Assembly: GCF_040932005.1 (NCBI RefSeq) | Contig: NZ_CP162414.1 | Coordinates: 1,019,501 to 1,083,500 of the forward strand | Reading direction: 5' to 3' | Length of the DNA stretch: 64,000 bases | From: Aestuariibius sp. HNIBRBA575 | GTDB lineage: Bacteria; Pseudomonadota; Alphaproteobacteria; Rhodobacterales; Rhodobacteraceae | Shown: one piece after another, positions 37,362 through 46,472 of the stretch | Layout: every line of letters starts with the position of its first letter | How positions within the stretch are numbered: the stretch's first letter is position 1 | Position numbers and translations under genes: made by a program | The notes under the pieces: model-generated | What the model was told of the DNA's origin: nothing | Database searches by the model: none | The model's input: only the letters and a program-made list of their open reading frames with translations

Positions 37362-38534
37362 TTAGACGGTTTCGCCCAGACGTTCCTGCATGGCAGCGGC
37401 AAAGCGTTCAAACAGATAGTAGCTGTCTTGGGGGCCGGGGCTGGCTTCGGGGTGATATTGCACCGAAAACACCGGGCGATCCGTCATGCGCAACCCGCAA
37501 TTGGACCCGTCAAACAGCGACACATGGGTTTCTTTGACACCGGCGGGCAGGGTTTGGCTGTCCACGGTAAAGCCGTGGTTCATCGATGTGATTTCCACTT
37601 TGCCTGTTTCCAGATCCTTGACCGGGTGATTGGCGCCGTGATGACCGTGGTTCATTTTCACCGTTTTTGCACCCAGAGCCAGCGCAAGCATCTGATGTCC
37701 AAGGCAAATCCCGAACACAGGCAGGTCGGTTTGATCCAACACGCCCTTGATCATCGGCACGGCATATGCGCCTGTGGCCGCCGGGTCGCCGGGGCCGTTG
37801 GACAGGAAAACGCCATCGGGGTTATGGGCCAGCACTTCGGCGGTGGTGGCGGTGGCGGGCAACACGGTGACGTCACAGCCAGCGGAGGCAAGGCAGCGCA
37901 GAATGTTGCGTTTGGCCCCAAAATCGACGGCGACCACTTTGAATTTGGCGTCTGTCTGGGCAACGTGGCCCTCAGGCCAGGCCCAGCGTTTTTCGTTCCA
38001 TGTATAGGATTGCGCGCAGGTGACCTCTTTGGCCAGATCCAGACCTTCGAGGCCGGAAAAGGCGCGGGCCTGAGCGACTAAATCTTCTATGTCAAAAATG
38101 CCGTCGGGGTTATGGGCGATGGCAACATGGGGGGCGCCCTGTTGGCGGATCGCACGAGTCAGGCGGCGCGTATCAATGCCACCGATGCCAATGCGGCCCG
38201 TGCTGGCAAGCCACGCGGTCAAATCCTGCTGAGACCGCCAGCTGGACGGGTCGGTTGGGTCCCATTTCACCACCATGCCCGCGGCAACGGGTTGGGCGGT
38301 TTCGTCATCCTCGGATGTGATGCCGGTATTGCCAATATGGGGAAAGGTAAAGGTCACAACCTGACCGGCATAAGACGGGTCGGTCATGATTTCCTGATAG
38401 CCGGTCATGGCGGTGTTGAAACACAGCTCGGCGGTGGTTTGGCCAGTGGCCCCGAACCCTTTGCCGTAGAAAAGCGTTCCATCCGCCAGCACAAGGCAAG
38501 CAGTGGGTTTGTTTTTGTCGGTGTGAACTGTCAT
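37362..38534 (-). CDS. carA: carbamoyl-phosphate synthase small subunit
   Basis: A 390-residue glutamine amidotransferase subunit supplying ammonia to CarB for arginine and pyrimidine synthesis. The N-terminal CPSase small-chain domain reads CLVLADGTLFYGKGFGATGQ, FNTAMTGYQEIMTDPSYAGQ and GGIDTRRLTRAIRQQGA. The C-terminal class I GATase triad is visible: the nucleophile elbow VFGICLGHQMLALALGA, the RFAAAM tail, and SVQYHPEASPGPQD with His and Glu. Length is standard. carB is not in the window. It is divergent from yqeY. Confidence 0.97.
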   Translation of the reverse strand: MTVHTDKNKPTACLVLADGTLFYGKGFGATGQTTAELCFNTAMTGYQEIMTDPSYAGQVVTFTFPHIGNTGITSEDDETAQPVAAGMVVKWDPTDPSSWRSQQDLTAWLASTGRIGIGGIDTRRLTRAIRQQGAPHVAIAHNPDGIFDIEDLVAQARAFSGLEGLDLAKEVTCAQSYTWNEKRWAWPEGHVAQTDAKFKVVAVDFGAKRNILRCLASAGCDVTVLPATATTAEVLAHNPDGVFLSNGPGDPAATGAYAVPMIKGVLDQTDLPVFGICLGHQMLALALGAKTVKMNHGHHGANHPVKDLETGKVEITSMNHGFTVDSQTLPAGVKETHVSLFDGSNCGLRMTDRPVFSVQYHPEASPGPQDSYYLFERFAAAMQERLGETV

Positions 38535-38685
38535 GGCGCGATTCCCCTAACCCAAAACCGGCTTTGGAGTACGGGTCCTGCGCCGTGGGGTCAAGCATAG
38601 GATACAGCAAAAGTTGGATGGTTGTCAGTTCTCAAACACATCGCTATGGTCGCGGCCCGTGTTACCGCTCACAAGGATGGAAGAG

Positions 38686-39144
38686 ATGGACATGCGTACT
38701 CGTGTTGCTGACGCTTTGAAATCAGCCATGAAAAACAAAGAAGCCGGTCGGCTTTCGACCCTGCGGCTGATCAATGCCGCCATCAAGGACCGCGAAATTG
38801 CGGCCCGTGGCACAGGAGAAGAAGCGGCCGTCGGAAGTGATGAGATTTTGGCCATTCTCGGAAAGATGGTCAAGCAGCGTCAAGAAAGCGCGCGCGCCTA
38901 CGAAGAGGGCGGACGTCTGGAACTGGCCGAAAAGGAACGGTCAGAGATTGAGATCATTGAAGAGTTCCTGCCCCGGCAATTGGATGATGGTGAAGTGGCC
39001 AAAGCCGTTGCCGAGGCGATTGAAAAAGTCGGGGCGCAAAGCATCCGCGATATGGGCAAAGTGATGGGCGCGTTGAAGGCGCAATTCACTGGCCAAATGG
39101 ATTTTGGGGCCGTGGGCCCGATGGTCAAATCCCAACTGGGATAA
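38686..39144 (+). CDS. GatB/YqeY domain-containing protein
   Basis: 152 residues. A small helical protein similar to the tail domain of the GatB amidotransferase subunit: MRTRVADALKSAMKNKEAGR, LSTLRLINAAIKDREIAARG, VKQRQESARAYEEGGR, EIIEEFLPRQLDDGEVAKAV and IRDMGKVMGALK. The family is suspected to bind tRNA, and its cellular role is not settled. Proximity to carA (divergent, 150 bp gap) is common in alphaproteobacteria in my recollection. The start at 38686 follows GGAAGAG; 38692 is also possible. Confidence 0.88.
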   Translation: MDMRTRVADALKSAMKNKEAGRLSTLRLINAAIKDREIAARGTGEEAAVGSDEILAILGKMVKQRQESARAYEEGGRLELAEKERSEIEIIEEFLPRQLDDGEVAKAVAEAIEKVGAQSIRDMGKVMGALKAQFTGQMDFGAVGPMVKSQLG

Positions 39145-39170
39145 TCGATCAGACAATTTGCTAAAATGTG

Positions 39171-39190
39171 ACGGGCCCTGCGGGGCCCGT
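39171..39190 (+). terminator. hairpin downstream of yqeY-like gene
   Basis: A perfect 8-bp stem ACGGGCCC/GGGCCCGT with a TGCG tetraloop lies 26 bp after the stop. It lacks a T-run (CGCTG follows). It sits between two convergent genes. Confidence 0.45.
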
Positions 39191-39242
39191 CGCTGTATCA
39201 GGCCCGCCTGATGGGCGGTCCGGCGGGCGCATGGTAATGGTG

Positions 39243-40133
39243 TTACGCGCCGCGTTGGCCGGGGAATGTGACGTCGAATGTGGTTGTATCTGTCAGGGCA
39301 AATCGTTCGACGTAGCGCGATTTAAAACTGACACGTCCACGGCGCACCCCGAAATTATCGCCATGATTTAGCACATAAAGTGCTGCAGGCTGTGACAGCG
39401 GCATCAAGGCGCGCCCGGAAAGCTGTGCCAGATAGGGAAACATGCGATGTTCATGGGCGGTGATGGATTGAATCCAATCGGCATCTGCGGCGGTTTCATA
39501 ACGAAAGGCCGCGCAGGATCCGCAGAGTTTCCAGAAGGCCTTTTGCCCCGGTTGCAGTAGGTTTTGGGCAGCGGTAAGCGCAACCTGACCCGTGCCCGCA
39601 TCCAGAACATAGCCCGCCTGCACAACGTAACCGCTGGCCTGACGGGTCAGCATTTCGTCGACAATGGTTGGCGCCAGTAGGTCGTCTGCGTCAAATGGCA
39701 TAACAAAAGAGGGACCGGTCTGAGTGGCCTTTAGGTTCTGGGCCAACGCGTTCAGTTTGTCCCATTTGTCGTTGCCATCCACAGGTTTTGTAAAGGGCAG
39801 AAATTGAACCTGTTCGTCAAAGTGGATGGCTTCGGGTTGATCCTGACCACAGATTACCGCGCGCCAATTGGGATTGGTCTGAGATTTCAGGCTGTTGATC
39901 GTGGCCGCCAACCGGGCCGACACTGCGGGCCAATCCTGAATGTCGCCGCGCCGGACCAATGGGATCAGGAACACGACCTGTTTGGCGGGTGCGGTGATGT
40001 GGCGGCGTCGCGCCTCTAAGGCTTGTCGTTCTGATGGCTGTAAATCCGAACGTTCCGCCAGCGATGGCGCCAATGATGCCAACAGCAAATTGCGGGCTCG
40101 TTTGAATTTTGGTGTGGCTTGGGCCTGCGCCAT
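39243..40133 (-). CDS. putative glycosyltransferase (GT-A-like)
   Basis: About 296 residues from the ATG at 40133, which has AGAGGTG upstream. KQVVFLIPLVRRGDI is followed by TINSLKSQTNPNWRAVICGQ. PSFVMPFDADDLLAPTIVDE is a GT-A nucleotide-sugar site with a D-A-D-D metal motif. ITAHEHRMFPYL may be the acceptor region. It is soluble, so probably a cytoplasmic or peripheral transferase. Donor and acceptor are unknown. It abuts the DUF2244 gene with a one-base gap and probably shares its transcript. Confidence 0.7.
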   Translation of the reverse strand: MAQAQATPKFKRARNLLLASLAPSLAERSDLQPSERQALEARRRHITAPAKQVVFLIPLVRRGDIQDWPAVSARLAATINSLKSQTNPNWRAVICGQDQPEAIHFDEQVQFLPFTKPVDGNDKWDKLNALAQNLKATQTGPSFVMPFDADDLLAPTIVDEMLTRQASGYVVQAGYVLDAGTGQVALTAAQNLLQPGQKAFWKLCGSCAAFRYETAADADWIQSITAHEHRMFPYLAQLSGRALMPLSQPAALYVLNHGDNFGVRRGRVSFKSRYVERFALTDTTTFDVTFPGQRGA

Positions 40134-40134
40134 A

Positions 40135-40623
40135 TCAGGCACCTCTTTGGTTAAATTCTCTGCGCAGCTCATCCAGCAGCACTTGGCGTTCCTCAGAACT
40201 CAGAAACGCGCCGATTTCAACCTCTCTGTCATTGCCTTTGAGGGTTAAGTAGTTTTCGACCGGGCCGCTATCAGGGTGGATTTTGACCTGAACCCAATAG
40301 GGATTGGCCTGCCATGATTGGGGGGGCTTGCGTGGATCATGGCGGGTGAGCCGGGCGATGTCATCCGTCAGGGTCAGGATTTCATGTAGGGCACCATCCC
40401 GGTATGATCGCTGCAACGCCCACCACATTCCGGCAATGGCCACCCCCAGAAACGGGAACATCACCCATAATAACGGTGAACCAAGCAATGACAAAAGTGG
40501 GATCGCAATCAGGATTACCGTCAATGCGATAAACACGACAAAGCCGCGCCGGGGCAGGGACCGGTGCGGCCACAGACGCAGCTCTGATGTGTCCGGATCG
40601 GGATTGGACCAGCGATAGGGCAT
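40135..40623 (-). CDS. DUF2244 domain-containing membrane protein
   Basis: 162 residues. The N-terminus LWPHRSLPRRGFVVFIALTV opens a pair of transmembrane helices (~28-50 and ~53-72). A cytoplasmic region follows with WWALQRSYRDGALHEILTLT and QANPYWVQVKIH, then LTLKGNDREVEIGAFLSSEE. This is the DUF2244 pattern, the family often placed beside cytochrome oxidase genes in alphaproteobacteria; ctaD lies 1.6 kb away here. The open frame extends to 40890, but that part is the antisense of the next gene. The start overlaps the upstream stop by one base (TGATG). Confidence 0.85.
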   Translation of the reverse strand: MPYRWSNPDPDTSELRLWPHRSLPRRGFVVFIALTVILIAIPLLSLLGSPLLWVMFPFLGVAIAGMWWALQRSYRDGALHEILTLTDDIARLTRHDPRKPPQSWQANPYWVQVKIHPDSGPVENYLTLKGNDREVEIGAFLSSEERQVLLDELRREFNQRGA

Positions 40624-41177
40624 CAGTCGGCGTTGCGGGCCTGACGTGCGGCGCGGGATTGTTTGATCCAGGTATTGATCCCATGGGCCGCGGCAAAGAA
40701 GACCACGCTGATCCAGACCAGATTGACAATTCCGGCCAAAATAAAGGGCAGGGGCAACCCCACCGACGCAGTGTCGGCGACATAGGCCTGCACTTTGGGG
40801 ATGATCTGATTGAGGCAATACCACACGCCCATATGTGACGCGATGACCGCCCATGCATAGGTGGTGCCAACTTTGCTGCGCACCGACCAATTGGCCAATG
40901 CCAACCCGATACAGGCCAGCAATGGGTTGGTGAACCAGCTAAAAGAGGCGCTAGATCCACCGATCGCGGGGGCTGTGTCGAGATGCACGATCAGCGAAGA
41001 TGGCAAAACCCAATTCCGCAGCGCATCCTGCGACCATGATGTGAAGACCAGCCATTGCCACAGCACCAAAACCGCCAGCCCCGCCCCATGCGCCAGATAA
41101 AGCATCCGCGCATGATATCCACGCCATGCCATAAAGGCAGGGGGCGCAAGGACGATGAGGAGCAAGAGATATAACAT
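40623..41177 (-). CDS. integral membrane protein of unknown function
   Basis: 184 residues with about five hydrophobic helices: LYLLLLIVLAPPAFMAW, LAHGAGLAVLVLWQWLVF, WFTNPLLACIGLALANW, TYAWAVIASHMGVWYCL and PFILAGIVNLVWISVVFF. A short Lys/Arg-rich C-terminal tail should face the cytoplasm. I do not recognise the family. It is translationally coupled to the DUF2244 gene (TGATG overlap) and likely forms an operon with it and the following glycosyltransferase. Confidence 0.7.
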   Translation of the reverse strand: MLYLLLLIVLAPPAFMAWRGYHARMLYLAHGAGLAVLVLWQWLVFTSWSQDALRNWVLPSSLIVHLDTAPAIGGSSASFSWFTNPLLACIGLALANWSVRSKVGTTYAWAVIASHMGVWYCLNQIIPKVQAYVADTASVGLPLPFILAGIVNLVWISVVFFAAAHGINTWIKQSRAARQARNAD

Positions 41178-41469
41178 GGCGCAACTCCGGGACTATGATC
41201 AATGTGCTGGTCTTAACCGGTCAAATGTGGGGTCACGACGCGGGTGCACTATATCAGAGTTCAAACCATATTCATCTAGATTGATGTCGCGGTGCAGATA
41301 TTGGACGTGTTTGTTGTTTAGCGTTTGCGAGCATAAGCGCGGTCTGATCTGTTTTGGGGGGAAGGCAAAGAAACTGCTTTTCCATTAGTCCAAATCGGTA
41401 GTTATGTGAGCAAAGCCGTCATGCGTTGCGGTGAATGTCTACCAATCGACCCTATTGCAAGTGGGACTA

Positions 41470-41883
41470 TCAGGTCCTTGGGCTTACACGAGGCAAGGTA
41501 AACGCCAACATCGCACCGATAAGGTATATTGGCAAAACCTTTACCGGAAACAACACCGGAAGCATTAGGGCCACGTAAGCCCCCATCAGAATTCCGAGAG
41601 GGTGACCTAAAGCAGCCAAAAGCCCCGCAACACCGCCAACGAATGGAAATGCAGCCGTGATCCAGAGGAGATCCGTTATCCACCCTCTTCCCATCTTCGG
41701 AAAGACAATCCAAGCCCAAGCTCCCGCCGCGAGGCTTGCAATTCCTGCTATATTCCAAGGGCTCATTGCCCCATGGCCAGGGTTCACATTCGCCTCGTAG
41801 ATAAATGCAGAACTGCCTGCACAAAGCGCGGCAAGAACAATGCTGACCATTGTTTTCATTGATCGAAATACCTGTTTGATCAT
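41470..41883 (-). CDS. small membrane protein, unknown
   Basis: 137 residues from the ATG at 41883; an internal start at 41859 is possible. It is strongly hydrophobic with about four helices: MVSIVLAALCAGSSAFIY, IAGIASLAAGAWAWIVFP, LLWITAAFPFVGGVAGLLAA and LMLPVLFPVKVLPIYLIGAM. A competing 183-residue frame on the same strand has the composition of a shadow. No family is recognised. The ribosome-binding site is poor and surrounding DNA is relatively AT-rich, so this could be a recent arrival. Confidence 0.5.
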   Translation of the reverse strand: MIKQVFRSMKTMVSIVLAALCAGSSAFIYEANVNPGHGAMSPWNIAGIASLAAGAWAWIVFPKMGRGWITDLLWITAAFPFVGGVAGLLAALGHPLGILMGAYVALMLPVLFPVKVLPIYLIGAMLAFTLPRVSPRT

Positions 41884-42131
41884 AGCAATTACCGACTGAC
41901 CTTACTAAGCCCGTTGCAAACAGGACGCTCTTTTCTACCGAAAGGCAAAACATATTCCTGCAACCAGTGTAGTTTCAACAAAGCCGACATTCACACGCAG
42001 TGCAGAACCGGTCAGATTGAGTTCAACGCTGACATTCGGTGCATTCTGCGCCAAAATTCGTTCTTTCGGCACCGGTCCATATGAATTCTTTTTCAGCAGT
42101 TTCAGCGAGTGGCCAACACGATGCGCTCAAC

Positions 42132-42165
42132 AAAAAAGCCCCGACATTTCTGCCGGGGCTTTTGT
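42132..42165 (-). terminator. intrinsic terminator of ctaD
   Basis: On the minus strand the sequence reads AGCCCCGG...CGGGGCTTTTTTG: a 7-10 bp GC-rich stem with a short loop and six T residues, 20 bases past the ctaD stop. The A-run on the other side may let it work in both directions. Confidence 0.85.
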
Positions 42166-42184
42166 TTAGGTTCTGGCGGCTCCC

Positions 42185-43861
42185 TTAGTGGGAATGGCCT
42201 TTGTCCCAGTCTTCCTGCTTTGGCAGGATTTCGAATGTGTGCTCTGGTGGCGGGGATGGCAGGGTCCATTCCAGCGTATCGGCATATTCGTTCCATGGGT
42301 TTGCTTCTGTGCAGTTCTTTGGTGACAGCAGCACCTTGATGATGATCACCAAGAAGAACACGAAGGATGCAAAAGCCAGGAACGCGCCGATGGAGCTGTA
42401 GAAGTTCCACTGTGCGAACGCTTCTGGGTAGTCGATATAGCGACGTGGCATGCCGTTACGACCCAAGAAGTGCTGCGGGAAGAACGTCAGGTTGGCGCCG
42501 ATGAACATCGCCCAGAAATGCAATTTCCCGGCCCATTCTGGCATCATCCGGCCTGTGAATTTAGGCATGTAGAAATAGATCCCGGCAAAGATCGCAAACA
42601 CCGCACCCAAGCTCATCACATAGTGGAAATGCGCAACAACGTAATAGGTGTCGTGATAGGCGCGATCCACTGGGGCCTGGGACAGAACCACACCGGTTAC
42701 ACCGCCAACGGTGAACAGGAACAGGAAGCCAAAGGCCCACAGCATCGGCGTTTTAAACTCCACCGAGCCGCCCCACATTGTGGCAATCCAGCTAAAGATT
42801 TTCACACCGGTCGGCACGGCGATCACCATGGTGGCCAGCATGAAATAGCTCTGCTGAGACAGGCTTAGGCCGACGGTGTACATGTGGTGCGCCCAGACGA
42901 CAAAGCCCAGAACACCAATTGCAACCATCGCGTAAACCATTGGCAGGTAGCCAAACACTGGTTTTTTCGAAAATGTCGCGATGACGTGGCTGATGATGCC
43001 AAAGCCGGGGATAATGATGATGTACACTTCGGGGTGACCAAAGAACCACAGGATGTGCTGGTACAAGATCGGGTCGCCGCCCTGTGCAGGGTCAAAGAAG
43101 CCGAAGCCAAAGTTACGATCCATCAGCAACATGGTGATCGCACCGGCCAGAACCGGCAAAGAGAGCAGGATCAACCAAGCGGTGACAAAGATCGACCACG
43201 CAAACAGCGGCACTTTGTGTAAGGTCATGCCCGGCGCGCGCATGTTCAGGAATGTGGTGATCATGTTGATCGCACCAAGGATCGAAGAGGCACCCGAAAC
43301 GTGAACCGCAAAGATCGCCAGATCCATGGAATAGCCGCCTTCGGTGGTGGATAGCGGCGGGTACAGAACCCAACCCACACCAGAGCCAAGCTGACCATTG
43401 CCACCTGGTGCCAACAGCGATGCAACGCCCAGGCTAACACCGGCAACATACATCCAGAAGGACAGGTTGTTCATCCGTGGAAACGCCATATCCGGCGCAC
43501 CAATCTGCAACGGCATCAGATAGTTACCAAACCCACCAAACAAGGCAGGAATAACCACAAAGAACATCATCAGAACGCCGTGATAGGTGATCATCACGTT
43601 CCAAAGGTGGCCGTTTGGCGTACATTCATCCAGCGGTGCGGCTGAGAAGAAACGCGCCCCTTCTTCGCACATGTACTGAACACCGGGGTGCATCAGTTCA
43701 AGGCGCATATAAACGGTAAAGGCAACTGCGATCAGGCCGACAAGCGCGGACACGACCAGGTACAAAAGCCCGATATCTTTGTGGTTGGTGGACATGAACC
43801 AGCGGACGAAAAAGCTGCGGTCGTCCTCGTGATCATGGCCGTGAATGGCTGCATCTGCCAT
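42185..43861 (-). CDS. ctaD: cytochrome c oxidase subunit I (aa3 type)
   Basis: A 558-residue, twelve-helix catalytic subunit of the terminal oxidase, holding heme a and the heme a3-CuB centre. [20 protein letters not shown] is the conserved start. [20 protein letters not shown] bears a heme a ligand. [20 protein letters not shown] holds the CuB His and the cross-linked Tyr. [20 protein letters not shown] supplies the His ligands of both hemes, and [13 protein letters not shown] lies in the proton-channel region. The ATG at 43861 follows GAGGGAG. Subunits II and III and assembly factors are not in the window, so ctaD is a solo gene as in other Rhodobacterales. Confidence 0.97.
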   Translation of the reverse strand: MADAAIHGHDHEDDRSFFVRWFMSTNHKDIGLLYLVVSALVGLIAVAFTVYMRLELMHPGVQYMCEEGARFFSAAPLDECTPNGHLWNVMITYHGVLMMFFVVIPALFGGFGNYLMPLQIGAPDMAFPRMNNLSFWMYVAGVSLGVASLLAPGGNGQLGSGVGWVLYPPLSTTEGGYSMDLAIFAVHVSGASSILGAINMITTFLNMRAPGMTLHKVPLFAWSIFVTAWLILLSLPVLAGAITMLLMDRNFGFGFFDPAQGGDPILYQHILWFFGHPEVYIIIIPGFGIISHVIATFSKKPVFGYLPMVYAMVAIGVLGFVVWAHHMYTVGLSLSQQSYFMLATMVIAVPTGVKIFSWIATMWGGSVEFKTPMLWAFGFLFLFTVGGVTGVVLSQAPVDRAYHDTYYVVAHFHYVMSLGAVFAIFAGIYFYMPKFTGRMMPEWAGKLHFWAMFIGANLTFFPQHFLGRNGMPRRYIDYPEAFAQWNFYSSIGAFLAFASFVFFLVIIIKVLLSPKNCTEANPWNEYADTLEWTLPSPPPEHTFEILPKQEDWDKGHSH

Positions 43862-44184
43862 GTGGCTCTCCCTCTTGGCGTCAAAATGGGACGGCCGAGT
43901 CACTTGTCGGACGCCCTCTTGCATGCGGTTTTAGGGATAGTTGTTCCAAGTCGCAATGTTCCAAGGGCCAATTATGTTGTGAAAAATTGGCGCACCCAGA
44001 TGACCCGCCCCCACAGATGCGGACAGATTGTGTGTTTGCGCTGGATGTAAGACAGGATTGGGGGCGGGTCTTTGATACAGATCAATCGTTATTCGGTGGG
44101 TGATGACGTGGGTTTGGAACCCTGAATATCGCTGCTAAGGTGCGGTTATATGGGCTGCAATCGCAGTTTAAACAGGGGATCAGC
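43862..44184. other. intergenic region between ctaD and homocysteine methyltransferase genes
   Basis: About 320 bp between two divergent genes. It must contain both promoters. I see no convincing riboswitch, RNA gene or repeat; the SAM-II pattern found before metZ is not present here. Confidence 0.6.
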
Positions 44185-45102
44185 ATGGGTTTAAATCGTG
44201 TTTTGCCGCACCAGACAACCGACCGGTTTTTGACCTATACGGGGTATGAAACCGATCTGATTTTCACCCAAGGCATTGATTTGCCCGGATTTGCCAGCTT
44301 TCCGTTGCTGGAAACGGATCAGGGGCGCGCAGCATTGGCGCGTTATTATGTGGAATTGATGGCATTGGGGCAGGCGGCGGGGATGCGGGTGCTGCTAGAG
44401 GCGCCGACTTGGCTGGCGCACGCGGATCGCGGGGCGGCGCTGGGCTATGACGCGGCCCGTTTGGCACAGCGCAACGCACAGGCGATTGCGTTTTTGTCGC
44501 AGTTGCGACTGCATCATGATCCATCAGCCATCATCAGCGCCAATATCGGCCCGCGCCGGGACGCCTATGCGGCAGATGCGCAGATGTCGGTCCCCCAAGC
44601 TCAGGAATATCACGCCGCGCAGTTAAACACCTTGGCGCAAACGCCGGTGGATTTGATCAGCGCCTATACATTTTCGGACCCGATCGAAGTCATCGGATTG
44701 ATCCGCGCCGCAAATGCAGTGTATCTGCCGGTGATGGCGGCCTTTACGGTGGAAACCAATGGGCGATTGGCAAATGGCATGGACTTGGCCGGTGCAATTG
44801 CGCAGGTCGATGACGCAACCGACGGATATGCTGCCTATTATATGGTCAACTGCGCCCACCCAGATCACATGGCCTTGATCGATTTCGCCACACAACCACG
44901 GGTGCGGGGCATCGTTGCCAATGCGTCGCGCTGTTCACATGCAGAGCTTGACCAAGCCACAGTCCTAGATGCCGGTGACCCGGTTGAATTTGGACAATTG
45001 ATGGCAGGTCTGTTGCAAAAGGCCCCGCAGCTCACGGTTTTGGGCGGCTGCTGTGGCACCGATTTTCGGCACTTGCGTCAGATCGCGACGTGTTTAACGT
45101 AA
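44185..45102 (+). CDS. homocysteine S-methyltransferase family protein
   Basis: About 305 residues from the ATG at 44185 (AGGGG upstream). A TIM-barrel methyltransferase: YETDLIFTQGIDLPGFASFP, then ISAYTFSDPIEVIGLIRAAN, VNCAHPDHM and VLGGCCGTDFRHLRQIA. The Cys of VNC and the CC of GGCCGTD are the three zinc ligands that activate homocysteine. MmuM-type enzymes use S-methylmethionine or SAM as methyl donor; which applies is unknown. The usual N-terminal D-G-(A/G) motif of the family is modified (YTGYETDL). Confidence 0.85.
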   Translation: MGLNRVLPHQTTDRFLTYTGYETDLIFTQGIDLPGFASFPLLETDQGRAALARYYVELMALGQAAGMRVLLEAPTWLAHADRGAALGYDAARLAQRNAQAIAFLSQLRLHHDPSAIISANIGPRRDAYAADAQMSVPQAQEYHAAQLNTLAQTPVDLISAYTFSDPIEVIGLIRAANAVYLPVMAAFTVETNGRLANGMDLAGAIAQVDDATDGYAAYYMVNCAHPDHMALIDFATQPRVRGIVANASRCSHAELDQATVLDAGDPVEFGQLMAGLLQKAPQLTVLGGCCGTDFRHLRQIATCLT

Positions 45103-45120
45103 CCTCAAAGAGAGGGCATT

Positions 45121-45495
45121 ATGCGGTCGTATCTATTTTTTATTGGTTTGGCGGTCGTTTTTGCCGCAATCCTGCGAACAATGTTTGCTGATCCGGACGT
45201 CACTATTGTTGTCCGGATTTACGAAGCGGAAACTGTCGCGAACATCACGCACAAAGTGCAAGCTTTTGCGGGTTATATGCCTGAAACGGTCCGTGCTCGC
45301 GAAGCCAGTCTGGGGGCGCTGATCGGGTTACGTGCAATTGATGAAACGCCCAAAACCTATCGGATGAAACGCAGTAATACGTTCCATATTTATGTCATTG
45401 GTCAGTCGGATGAACCAATACATTACAGCTTGGTGCCCGGCCGAATGGGGTTGTCTCATACATTGGACATCACGTTGGACAGCTATACAGAATAG
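45121..45495 (+). CDS. small membrane-anchored hypothetical protein
   Basis: 124 residues beginning SYLFFIGLAVVFAAILRTMF, an N-terminal anchor or signal segment, followed by a ~100-residue exported domain (VRIYEAETVANITHKVQAFA...PIHYSLVPGRMGL). No family is recognised. AGAGAGGG precedes the ATG, 18 bp after the methyltransferase stop, so it may share that transcript. Confidence 0.55.
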   Translation: MRSYLFFIGLAVVFAAILRTMFADPDVTIVVRIYEAETVANITHKVQAFAGYMPETVRAREASLGALIGLRAIDETPKTYRMKRSNTFHIYVIGQSDEPIHYSLVPGRMGLSHTLDITLDSYTE

Positions 45496-45522
45496 CAGTG
45501 GCATTTGCGGCTATGGGGCGTT

Positions 45523-46437
45523 CTATCCCGCCCCAAGCACATATTGTCCCAGCGCCAAACTTAGGGGCAAGGTCAGGAAACTGGCCAAGGTTTGCACGGT
45601 TATGATCGCGGCCATTAACGGTGCATCGCCCCCCATTTGGCGCGCCAAGGTGTAGCTGGCCACACCTGTGGGGAGGGCGGCAAAAATGATGGCGACTTGG
45701 GCCGTTAGCGGATCTGCGCCCAACACCAAAGCCGCTAAAATGACCGCAACCGGATTGATGATAAATTTACCCAGCATCGACAGGCCAATGGCCCGACGTG
45801 AGCCACCGATGCCGCGCAGCTTTAGGTTGGCGCCCACACATAGCAGCATGATCGGCAGGGCCGCCTGGCCCAGAATGCGGGCGATTTCGTGCAACACGGG
45901 CACCTCGTTCAACCCCAAAAGGTTAAACACCACCCCTGCGCCAATCGACAGGATCAACGGGTTTTTCACCAGCCCCATCAGAACCGCGCCATTGCCGCCG
46001 CCCAATTGCCGGGTCATCAACGTGACCACGGTGACATTGACCACAGGCACCAACAGGGCCGATCCCAAAACCGCAATTTGCAGGCCCGGCGTGCCAAATA
46101 ATGCCTCGGCGATGGCCAGCGCCACAAAGGTGTTGAACCGCGCCGAACCCTGCAACAAGGACGACGCGACGGGTGCGTCAAATCTGCGGCCAAACCACCA
46201 GCCACAGGCGATAGCCGCAAAGAAACCCGCATATAGAACCAATCCGTATTGCCCCAGATCCCCCGACAGATCGGCGGCTGAAATTTTGGCAAAAAACAGC
46301 GCGGGCATCAGCACCCAATAGACCAGCCGGTCATTGAGGTTCCAAAACTCGGTCGAAGGAATACCTCCGCGTCGCAATCCATACCCCATCAGGATCAGGG
46401 CAAAAACCGGAGCGATAGCAAGAAAGATCGTGATCAT
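45523..46437 (-). CDS. AEC (auxin efflux carrier) family transporter
   Basis: 304 residues with about ten helices in two halves. The N-terminus IAPVFALILMGYGLRRGGIP and blocks such as GSARFNTFVALAIAEALFG and TGVASYTLARQMGGDAPLMA are typical of bacterial AEC permeases (YfdV/MleP-like). Substrates in the family are organic acids and similar anions. It lies downstream of arsJ on the same strand, separated by 35 bp. A role in the arsenic operon is possible but not indicated by sequence. Confidence 0.87.
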   Translation of the reverse strand: MITIFLAIAPVFALILMGYGLRRGGIPSTEFWNLNDRLVYWVLMPALFFAKISAADLSGDLGQYGLVLYAGFFAAIACGWWFGRRFDAPVASSLLQGSARFNTFVALAIAEALFGTPGLQIAVLGSALLVPVVNVTVVTLMTRQLGGGNGAVLMGLVKNPLILSIGAGVVFNLLGLNEVPVLHEIARILGQAALPIMLLCVGANLKLRGIGGSRRAIGLSMLGKFIINPVAVILAALVLGADPLTAQVAIIFAALPTGVASYTLARQMGGDAPLMAAIITVQTLASFLTLPLSLALGQYVLGAG

Positions 46438-46472
46438 GACGGATGCCTGTTTGGTGCTGCAACAGGCTTAGG

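Noticed and set aside
41402..41953. 183-codon minus-strand frame overlapping the small membrane protein
   Set aside because: Cys/Arg/Gly-rich with no hydrophobic pattern; the 137-residue frame at 41470-41883 has four clear membrane helices.
44100..44184. A SAM riboswitch before the homocysteine methyltransferase
   Set aside because: None of the SAM-II landmarks (GATTT, ACCG, GCTAAA in order with a closing stem) are present.
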